Shown here in pieces: positions 48,701 through 60,700 of a DNA stretch of 64,000 bases (within the stretch, counting starts at the first letter, position 1; each line of letters opens with the position of its first letter). Made by a program: the position numbers and the translations under genes. This DNA is from Tachypleus tridentatus (taxonomy: Eukaryota; Arthropoda; Merostomata; Xiphosura; Limulidae). Location of the stretch: positions 25,064,034-25,128,033 of the forward strand of contig NC_134829.1 of assembly GCF_004210375.1 (NCBI RefSeq), read 5' to 3'. The notes under the pieces were generated by a model. It saw only the letters and a program-made list of their open reading frames with translations, was not told the DNA's origin and ran no database searches.

Positions 48701-51700
48701 TAGGAATAGTTTCCGAAGGATTTTCGGGTCCGTCCGGCTGGTCGTCTTGGAGCTGCTAGAAGAAGAAAGGTATTACACATAATAAGGTCTTGTTTTGTAA
48801 AAGTTACACTTACAGTCAGAAGAACAAAGCGTTTTATTCACATTAGTTTACGGGTTTCAAAATTAATGAATATATTCACTTCATAAAGTAAACCTTATAA
48901 TATTTTGAGTTGACCTTACGAAATAAAACTTTATATTTTCAGCTAATGATTTCATTAAGAATATACTGCATTTTAAATTTAATTAAAGGTAAATTTTCAA
49001 CAAATTTAATAATTGCCTTAGAAACTGTACTTTAGTTAGGTATAATTCCTGTGTAGTTGCCATATTTTTAAACACTTTAGTTTTCGAATAAAAAAGAAAC
49101 AAAATATGCGGGTCCTCGAACTCAAGTTCCTCTCGGTCGTTCGGCTGTTTCCGTGACGTTTTACAACTATGATGTAATAGTTGCCAAACACACTTCGTTT
49201 CACGCCGACCATTTTGTTTCTTTCAGTGTTGGTTTTTATGTAAATCTGTCGGTAATTTTTTCGGATTACATCTTTGTGAAACTATTTTTTGTCTTGATAT
49301 TGCTACTTTATGTTTGTTTTATAATAAAATGGTTTACTGCATTGCTTATGGTTGTAAAAACGGTTCGACATCGGGCAAAAGCTTCCTTTCGTTTCCGTGC
49401 AAGGAGAAGGAACCGGCAAGGTGGCGAGAGTGAGGGGCGGATGGTCAATAGGAAGAACTGGACTCCTTCACACCATGCAAAGATTTGTCATGATCACTTT
49501 GAACGCTCATGTTTTGTGTCGGATCCCACTGTTTTGGATTTCGTGGGTTTTAAGCCAGGCAGGTTGAGACTGAAAAACCCATCGGCAGTAGACAGGATCG
49601 TCCCCACCATCTTGTTACGAGTCATAAATTGTTTGTTTGTTTTCTTTATAGCAAAGCCACATTGTGCTATCTGCTGAGCCCACCGAGGGGAATCGAACTC
49701 CTGAGTTTAGCGTTACAAATCCGTAGACTTACCGCTGCACTAGCGGGGGGCGAGTCATAAATACCCGGTACAATGATTGTGGAAGGGCCGAGTAATAGTT
49801 ACCATAGTCGGCAAAGTATAAACAAATAAAACCCGGTCTGTTATACCAATAATTTATAAACACTAGACAGGTTTCGAGATGCTTAAAATTGCACGTGAAA
49901 TAATACAGACCATATTTGTTGTCATGACTTAGGCTTGCCATTCTTCCACTGGAGGTATGACCGACTCGCAACCGGCCTGGGCGCTGTCAGTATCACTCAC
50001 ACTTTCGCTACTCTCGCTCGTGGAACTGTCTTCATCACTAGAACTTGCCAGATCTGTGTCAAAAGTAACTGTTCTAGGTTCGTTCAGAGTAGGTTTGAAT
50101 TGATATGGCGCTACTCAACACTGTTCAGAACACAAAGTTAAAACAGGCTCCGCCTCTGTTTCTCCGTATGCACTGGCCATGTTTATTTACATTCAATGCG
50201 CTGGCGGTTTGTTTGGCAACTATTACATCACAGTACTTTTCCTCGCGGCAAATAAAAACTAAAACATTCGGATTGCCGCTCGGAAAGGGCTCTTTCTGCA
50301 CCAAGTTCTATGTTTCATTTATTAGCACATATTTTTTATAAAAAATGTGAACCTGCAAAATTATTCAGTATGAGTAGTTCTTTTGACTGCAAAGTTTTCT
50401 TTTTTTGTAAAATTCACCTTTAAGACCATAAAGGTACATGCGGGCGTAGGCGCGTATATTGGTACTTGCGCGCGCATGTTCGTATTTGGGTACATGCGCA
50501 CGCAGGTGCGCATGTATCCCTATCGCGACAGGTCACGGGTCAAAGGCTATGTCATCGCATCGCGTTTGTTGACAAGCATTAAAATTTTACTGAACTACGA
50601 TTTTATGAATTTATGTCAATACGTTTGGTATCAAATTGCAATTACAATTCAAATTTTAGTATTATGTATCAGTTAATTTTTCAACTTTTTAAGTAGAAAA
50701 GTAAATATATAAAAAACTAAATATCAATATTCATGTGTTATGTTGAATGCAGTTCAAATTCTATGTCTTTGATATCAAAATACTAAGTCTATAGTTTTAT
50801 ACGAAGTGGGAACTCAAATTACTAATATTGACAAGCTAGAATATAAAATAAGAACTTCATATAATTTCTATTTGCTGATATATGACATATGTATTGAATA
50901 AAACACAGTGGTCCCCTCTTTTCATTTTTGAAAATGGTACCTTAAACATCTTTATTTATATCCCTACTTACATGAATAAACAAATTAAAGCCTCAGATTC
51001 TCCTGACTTAGCTTGATAAATTCTGGTGGAATTCTATGACATCGATATAGTTATTTATTATTTTTTGTTATTTTGAATAAATAAATAAATATATACATAT
51101 ATATATATATACTGCTGATCAAAATCTTAAGGCAAATGAACATAAAGAAAAAATATGCATTTAGCATTGTTTGACTCAATCACTTATTTGAGCGGAGCTT
51201 CGAAAGATGAAAATATGAAAATGGAAAATAAAGATAAAAACTTTTTTCAGCATTTAATAGGGAAAATGTGAACACTATGAAATTAGTCTAAATACTAGCT
51301 GGTCAAAAGTTTAAGACCATACTGAAACGAAACGTTAATCGGTAAACACATAACGAAATTTAGTCATTTGTGTTCGAGCATTAGCGTTGTTAACATCTTC
51401 CACTGACATCTCCTGTGTTACATTGGGTAAAAACATGGCAAAGGCTAAAAAGATGACAGAGTTTGAACGTGGCAGAATTGATGAACTGCAAAGGCAAGGT
51501 TCTCTCAACGTGCCATCGCTGGTGAGATTGGGCTTAGTAAAACTGCTGTTTAAAATTTTTTAAAAGACCCTGAGGGATACAGAACGAGAATTTAAAGTGG
51601 TCGGCCCAAAACATTTCGCCGGCATTGAGCAGGAGGATTTGACAGGTTGTGCGGCAAGACAACAGCCAATCATCAAAACAGATTAAGGCCCTTACGGACG

Positions 51701-54700
51701 CAGAATGCAGCTGAAGAACAATAAGACGGCATCTACAAGAGAAAGGCTTTAAAAACCGTAAACGTCTTCAAAAGCCACGCCTCCTTTTACACCACGAAAC
51801 AGCTTGGTTAAAATTTGCTGAGAAGCACCAAACATGGGACGTAGAAAAGTGGAAGAAGGCTTTGTTCTCTGATAAAAAAAAATTCAACCTGGATGGTCCA
51901 GATTACTTCCAACATTACTGGCACGATAAGGATATCCCGCCGGAGACATTTTCTACACGACACAGTGGAGGAGGTTCCATCATGATCTGGGGTACTTTTT
52001 CCTTTCATGGAACAATGGGGCTTCAGGTTATACAGGGGCGTCAAGCAGCAGCTGGCTACATTGGCATGTTGGAGAGAGCATCGTTATTGATTGAAGGCCC
52101 TCGCTTGTGTGGAAATGACTGGATCTTTCAGAAGGACAACGCTGCAATCGACAATGCCCGCAGGACAAAGGACTTTTCATGGCGAGTAACGTGATTCTTT
52201 TGGACCATCCAGCGTGTTCGTCCAAAATGAGCCCCATTGAAAATGTTTGGGGTGGATGGCAAGGAAAGTCTATAAAAATGGATGTCAATTCCAAACAGTG
52301 GAATGGTTTCATCATTCCAGCCAGCCTACTGCAAACGCTTATATCGACCATGCCAAAAGGAATGTTTGCAGTTATTCGCAATGACGGGCGTGCAAATAAC
52401 TACTGAGACCTCTTGTTGGGCATTTCTTACCCTGTTTAGAACTTCTTTTTAGTATGGTTTTAAACTTTGGACCAATTAGTATTTAGGCTAATTTCATGGC
52501 ATTTTCCCTATTAGATGCTAAAATAGTTTTTTATCTTTATTTTCCCTTTTCTTATTTTCATCTTTCTAAGCTCTACTCAAATAAGTGGTTGAGTCTAACA
52601 ACGCAAAATGCATGTTTTTTCTTTATGTTCATTGACCTCAGGATTTTGGCCAGCATTGTATATGTAACCCAAAAATATTTTATTCCATATCCTTCACGTG
52701 CGAAATTTTAAAACTACTTAGCAGCCTATGCAAGCAGCAAACAAGTACAAACGTTCTCATAACTGTTCTATGTTTTAAGAAAACGTTTAAGAACTTATAT
52801 GTATATAATGTATGACAACTGAAATGTGACTGTATTTTACCAAATATTAGTTTACTAAAGCACAACCAAGACATGTCACTTTTTAAAGACTAAAGTCTAG
52901 TTTTATATTATTTGATACGGTAACACGAGTGCAAATGTATCACGTCAATGCAAATTATCTAATGTAAGCCAGGCACAAATATAGCTCAATGTAATGAAAA
53001 TTATAAATATATATATATAAATATACACTGTTATGAGATTCGAGCTATTTAAACTAAACTTTGGTGTTTTTGTGTTATAATCTTAGTCACACTAGTACGA
53101 AAAAAAACACAATAATATTTATTTCCTAATTTTTTATGGTGGTTACGAGATCGGTGAATACGACAGATCCTACATAGTTAGGATAGAAAAATAACAGAAG
53201 AAATATAAAGTTTTACTGAAAATAAAGACTTTCAATGTAGTTAGGAAGTTTTGCAGATTGTAAAAATAATATTTGAGATTTTTGGGACAAAGAATAGTTT
53301 TTAATATTAAAATCACATTGCACTCGATCTAGTAGTGCAAGAGATTTGATATTTTCCCAAACAAATATTTAGTAAAAAGACTTCATTAAAAACCTGATTT
53401 TCTGTGTACTGAAAACTTATAGTTTTTGCTAAAAGTGTACCAAGTTAAATGGAGGTGCACGTACTTCATCAAAAGGTATTGTATAAATACGTAACTCTTG
53501 TATATTATACCGTCGCGAAAGAATGACACTAGGATTGAGCCAGTTTTGGTTTGCACGGAATTTCTGAAACATAAAGACCTGTTCTGTTCAACTCTTTTGA
53601 TTGTTAAGAAGATCCTTACCTCGGTATCGATTACGCTGCGAGAAGACTTAAGTCGAGATATCCTTTTTTTCACGTCTTTATGGAGATGACGAACGCGTCC
53701 GAATAACGAGGATGCTGAAGAACGTCCGTTGTGGTCTTGAGAAATTTCTACTTCTGCAGTCTGAAGATAAATGAAAAATTGTACTTCATCACCACTGGTA
53801 ATTAATCACACTATAATATAAAATCTTTCAAATCCCAGCTTACCTTGGAGCTACTTCTTCAGCGATGACTATGTTATATATGTTGCTTGCACTATTGCCC
53901 GAAACCAAAATATTTATTATAACAAACTTCTGCAAAAGCCAGTGAAATTGAACTTAGATCACAAATGTAGATGATCTTTCCACCGGTGGACATCGTATTT
54001 CTGGACAAAAGCTTGGATTGGAGGTACATCAGGAGACTTGACAAATATCTGGCTGAATTCCACCCATCCATAACTATCATAAAACGCATCTTTATTCAGT
54101 TATATATCTCTGTGCTACTGGGAAGCTATTACATTGTAAACGGTGCCAACATATAGCCCAGGTTCACGAAAATTACATTTGGGTCAGAGAATTATCTTTC
54201 GTAACTATACTTTTGCTTTACGGATAAGAGCAATGTTCCTGTGGTTGGCTTGTTGTGCAGTTTTCTATCCTGTTTTTATCTAAGTACTTTACAGTTTACG
54301 TTTTCGCCCTTCCATAGAAAACACTAAAGACTCCCTCAAAATATTCTTGTTGGCTTTAATGTCGGTTAAAATAATAAGAATACCACCAGGAAAGTCTGCA
54401 ACAGAAACCTCCCATCTCTGTGGTAGTGCTGCATTATCAAATAGTCTGAAATTCATGTTGAACGATACAATAATATATTTATGTATATATATATATATGT
54501 GTGTGTGTTAATTAAACATGGCGTCCATGGCGCCATTGTTTACATCTTTGGCAGCATGCCATTGCGTTGCTTGTGAAAGTCATTCTTATAAAATACGAAT
54601 AACTCTTCACTTGTCTAGTTTTAACTGCAATGAATAACACAAATTGGTCTTGGTACACAAATAAGCAAAATGTATACATTCAGTAATAACACTGATATTT

Positions 54701-57700
54701 CATAAATGGATGTTATAAGGTTTGCAAACCGAACTTATTTTCAGATTACGAGCTTATGGTAAAAGAAAGTCTATGTATCTCAAACAAATGCGCCCCCAGC
54801 GGCACAGAGGCATGTCTGCGGGCTTACTACACTAGAAACTAGGATCCATTACCCGTGGTGAGCAAAGCACAGATAGCGCATTGTGTAGCTTTGTGCTGAA
54901 TTTTAAACAAGGAATCTCCAAGAAACATTCAAGCATAAATAACCTCAGATCCTCCAGTCCCTCCTTATTTTGATGTATTCGTTTTATTAAACTGTATTCT
55001 TAGACTTTGTAATATGTACTTATTTCTTCTCCTTTGTATAATTTATAAATATTATTTTCACCATATTAGTTCCTGTAGTGTTTGTTATATCTGTGTGTCT
55101 ATACTTCATATCTATGAAAACGTTTTAGATCGATGATTATGGAACATGAAAATTTCGAAACGCCCGAAAATAACACATATTATTTTCGTCTTACTGTGGT
55201 AATCCTAATTTTTAATTTGTTCGTGGATAGCTATCGAAACATGGTTTACGTAATTTAACATCAATTCGTTCTATAAATAATGTTTAACAATAACCTTGCA
55301 TACCGATGTAACAGAATATTTTCTGTTCGTTTTATATATTAAATCTATTCCAAATGGAAGTTAATAAGTGTTAACGTCAACGTGAGACACAAATAATGTA
55401 GTTTATTATCTACATTACTGAAGTAAACAAAACGAGTAAGATTTGTGTATTATGTGATTTATGACAAGTTTGTGCTCTAAGTTATTCATATCCACTGCTC
55501 TTCCCTATAACGCGAATCTAATATTGAAGAGAACTGAAAACATTAAATAACTAAATATACTCTCGTCACCTTTACGTAAATGTTCGTGTGTCATTACGAA
55601 AAACTATGTATTAATATCAAAATAAAATCTGAGGCCAAATAGAGATCGAACTTTGAATTTAATTGCTTCACTGATAATTGCAATAATCAACTTTAGGAAC
55701 TTTAGGCTGCTGGAAAATTTTCTGTTTACAGAAATGGATTTTTTTCAACAGTTTCACGTTTCAAGCCTAAACTTTTTATACGATTCACATTGCACTGAAC
55801 ATGACATATATAGCACTGTCACGAAAGATCTTAGTGTACAACATAAATAAACTTTGTAAGTAGCCCCATCTAGTGACTGAATTGTGAATAAATATCTATA
55901 AAATTAAATAAAAGTGCAAAAACAATCATTTAATTTCTTAAGTGACATTTTAAGTTTATTATTTTTAAGTTTAATACCTACACTGACATAAGTATTACAG
56001 TTTACTGATACTTCACAGATATAACGTATTTGCCGGTGAATAAGATAACCCTGGATTTTTTGAACAAATTAAGTGTATATCTTCGAGGCTCGGTGTATAA
56101 GTCGACCTCTATGGTAGACTCAGCAAACACCCTAGTGTGGTTTTACTATAAGAAAAAAACACACACAAGACGACCTCTATCGTGAAGCAAGTCTAGGATG
56201 TTCCTTTTGTGAATAAATACTTAGAAGTTATTTTTAAACTGTGCTAACCTGCATGCTAGGGTGATCAATACAACTACACCTGCGGTACCTATGGTCTTCA
56301 AACGTTAAAGACAGCTCAATGCAGCATAAGTGAAGTTACAAACATGTAATAAACAACTTTAAACGTTGAACTCTTTGTCTCTTACAAAAAACAACAACTA
56401 AACTTTCATGTATAGTGATTTACCATTAAAACATGTTCAAAAAATTAGTGTATGTTACATGAACCAACATTTTTGGTATTATAATAATGATATTTTTTAC
56501 GTCTTAACTAAGAATAAATAACATGTAAAATAAATAACTTCTAAATTATGAGGATGCGAGACTTGTTTTCTTGAATTTCGCGCAGCTTTGCCTAATTTGG
56601 CACTGTAAGAATAGAAAGTAGGCAGCTAGTCATCACCACCCACCGCCAACTCTTGGGCTACTCTTTTACCAACGAACAGTGGAATTGATCGTCACATTAT
56701 AACGCTCCCACAGCTAAAAATGTTTGGGGCGCCGGGGATTCGAACCCGCACCTTGTAGATTACGAATTGAACGCCTTAACCCACCTAGCCCAGGATAGAA
56801 AAAAACAAATGATAGAGTTACAAATATTCAGTTCCTGACTGGTAGAACTGGAATTCTACAGATTTACAACACTAAAGTCGGGGATTGTACTTACTTAAAA
56901 ATCAAACAAATTAAAAGGAACAATGTAGTTTTGGTTAAATATGTTATTAACCGGAAAGTCCCTACTTTATATTCGATCCAACGTGTAGGACGAAGAGTAA
57001 AATCAGACATTGTTTTAAGAGTAAAAATTACCGTATTTTTACATCGGTAAATACAGTATTAATTATTATATCTCAATACATCTTTGTTCTAGGGCTGTGA
57101 CGATTACACGATTAACCGGTTACGGTTCGGTTACTGCTCTTAACCGGTTACGGATTTCCTAACCGGTTAATCTAAGATTTTTTTCCGAGAAAAATAAACG
57201 AGGGAAAACAATACGATTATCGACATGTAAATATTCCATTGTTTGACCTTGACATTGGTATGTTTGCCTATCGCGATTTTACGAACTGCTTACCTTTTTC
57301 TTTGGTTGAATTTTCGTTGTTGTAGTTGTTGAAAGCCTTTAGAGTTTTTGTTAACGTTCGGTGCGGCCGTCACGCGCAAATTCCTAGGGCTGTGACGATT
57401 ACACGATTAACAGATTACGGTTCGGTTACGAGGCAAAGATTAACCGGTTACAAAAGTCCGTAATCGTCGCAGCCCTACTTTGTTCATGGACGTAAGTGTT
57501 ATTATAATCCAACGTAACTTTATTCCTGGTTTATTATTACTTCGGAACCAACATAAATATAATAATTACTACAAACCAGTACAGTGCTTATCTATATTAG
57601 TGAAATTTTCAACCTACATGGACATAATTATTATTATAACCAAATATATCATTTTCCATAATTTAGTGATATTTTCTTACTTCAAAAGGGCCCGGCATGG

Positions 57701-60700
57701 CCAAGCGTATTAAGGCGTGCGACTCGTAATCTGAGGGTCGCGGGTTCGCATTCCCGTCGCGCCAAACATGCTCGCTCTTTCAGCCGTGGGGGCGTTATAA
57801 TGTGACGGTCAATCCCACTATTCGTTGGTAAAAGAGTAGCCCAAGAGTTGACGGTGGGTGGTGATGACTAGCTGCCTTCCCTCTAGTCTTACACTGCTAA
57901 ATTAGGGACGGCTAACGCAGATAGCCCTTAGCTTTGTGCGAAATTCAAAAAACAAACAAACACTTCAAAAGAAACACCAAATTAAACTAAATTTATCGTG
58001 AAATAAAGTCAAACATACTTTGTCTAATTCCTCTGTTTCTTTAAATTCTGAAGATTGTGAATGGTCGTCTTCGCCAGTGCTGAAAGAAGCTTTATTCTGT
58101 CTCAAAAAATAAAGAAAATATAGTTTACCCACACCGTTAAGCTAGATAAGGAATTAATTATCATTTATTAAAATATTGAGGTTTGGTATATAAATATCTT
58201 AACCTAAGCTTTCGAATTGATAAAGTTGGCAAAACTTAATTTATTAAAACACATTACAAGTTTGTTTACACTTAACCACAAAGCCACATAAAGGGTTATT
58301 TGTACTCTGCCCACGACAGGTATCGAAATCCGGTTTCCAGCGTTGTAAGTCCACAGGCATGTCGCTGTTCCACTTGGGGGGGGGGGCACGTTACAAGTAA
58401 ATAACTAAATAAATAAAAGTCAAGAGGAATGTTGACTTCTTGTTTTCCATTTCACACGTAATAACGTTTAAACTTTAAACCTAACTGGCCTACCTTCAAA
58501 TGGAATTCAAAAACATTAAACACTTATAGAGTCTTAGGTAATAAGAAACATGAACTTATAAATTAGTTAAGCAACCTGTTATAAAGGAATTAATTGTTAT
58601 TTTTTCATTTGTTTGTTTTTGGAGCAAAGCTACACAATCTTCGCTCTGTCACCGCGGACAATCAAACCTCGGATTTTAGCGTTGCAAAATTAGAAGATGA
58701 AGTAATGAATGTTTTAATATTTATAATATTTTATAAATAACGTATACGTTAAGTACCTATAAGCAAACACTTGCATTCTTCTTACAAAAACATAGTGGTT
58801 TTGGACGCTTGACTCGCAATTTAAGAATCGTGAATTCAAATTCCGGTTATCGAATATGCTCGGCCTTTCAGCCATAGATGCGTTATAATTGTCGACCAAT
58901 TCCACTCTTCGTTAGTAGAATAGTATTCCAAGAGTTGGCGGTGGATGGTATTAACTAGCTGCCTTTTGATTAAGCTTACACTGCTAAGTTAGGGACGGCT
59001 AGTTCTCGCATAGCTTTGCGCGAAATTTACGAGCTTACAAAAAGAGTTACTTGACGTAACTATTGGTGTCATTTACACTAGGAGGGGGATTGGGTGACAT
59101 ATGTACGTTTTTACATATTCTGAAGATTGTCCCATTCGTATTTCAACAGTAGTGCTATTGGATTATAAAGTACGTTCTTGCAGTGTACATATAAACCATC
59201 CTCTGTCCCTCTGTCTTTTAAAATTCAATTTTACCTCCATGTACATAATGTTATAAAGACGTCAATAAGCCATTTCCTGATGTTATATGTACTATAAAAA
59301 GGATTTTGTTGTCATTGTTAAAATTTCACATCAGATTTATATATTTCTTATAAAGATTTAGTGTTGAAGTTTCTCATATGATTTGTCTGATAAGAAAGAT
59401 CACGTTGCTTTATTTATTCTAGTATGTTTATAATTAAATATTCCTTTAGCTAAACATTTGGAATTTTTTGGTGATAAAAACGATAGTTGTTGAACATAAG
59501 GAGCCACCATTTTGTAAATTGGACAAATGTGCATTGTTATTAGTGACTGATTGTGTTAAAACCTAGATCAGGCATAGCTCATATTTTCTTTATCTGGTTT
59601 GGTGCTTTGATTCCTATATAAAAAAAATCAGTGAAAATTGCAATTTCACATTACTTACTGTTAAATTCCGGATTTTTTCAAACATACTACTCTTGTTTCG
59701 ACGTTCTAGCCCAAGTGACGTAGCACAGTCCACTGTATTTTCTCTTTTCGCTGTGCCATTGATTTCAATAGAATCATACTCGCTGTCAAACCATTCGTCA
59801 CCTGGTAATGAAGACTCGTTACAACTAGATTCTCCATTAGAACTACAGGATGCTTTAGTACAATGGTGTCTGTGCTTACAATTTCTACTAAAGTTTATGG
59901 TGTGACAATGTTTGTGTCTGGTACTTAACTGTTTATCACCTATTGGCAATTCAGGAAACGGCATCGGTGTGGCCGATGCTGAAGTACTAATAGCATTAGT
60001 CATAACTGTTAGACCTGCTGATGTCAAATCATCCTTTGGTGAGCAGTTTATTGATGAAATAAAGTTTTTGTTGTTGAGATCTAAGGATGAACTTTTATGA
60101 TGAAGCCCGCTGTCCTCCTTTCCAACATTATCACGTCTGTCTTCTCTGGATAAACTAGCGTTTGTAAGTTTTTCTTGGTTGTAGTCCATAACGTAGCTTC
60201 TACCCCCTTCGGACAAACAGAGACCAGAGGATGCTGAAGAACAAGTTGTATTGTATATTGTTTGGTAAGGCTCAGAACCTAGCAACGATTGTGGAGTACC
60301 AGAGCTTGATTCTAAGCACTTTCTGCTCGATTGGAGACAATGGAAGGAATTTGGGAACCTTTCTTGGTTATACTGATCTAACTCTGTAGCTTCAAAAGGA
60401 TGTTCACATAGATGTGGGTCACAACCCTCTGTCAATCCAAAGAATAAAAGAAGTTAGCATTTAACGTTAGACTAATGAAACTTGAATGGGACAACAAAAA
60501 CTTTCCAACACTGTCTAGGCTAAACAAGAACATGGTGGCCACATTATTTTGTTTCCTATGCAACTTGTTGAAAACGTCTTACCCTACATTGGAAAGCAAC
60601 ATTAATATGTTGATAAATTAATTACATTTCTAACAGATGCGATTCCGACTTAATATATATATATCCATAAAAATTAAATAAATGATAATCTGTCAACCTT

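Noticed and set aside
57689..57765. tRNA-Thr gene
   Set aside because: It is the head of a SINE with a body, A-rich tail and target duplication; bases in the expected stems no longer pair well.
59693..60100. Two plus-strand ORFs
   Set aside because: Shadows of SASH-like exon 2 on the opposite strand.
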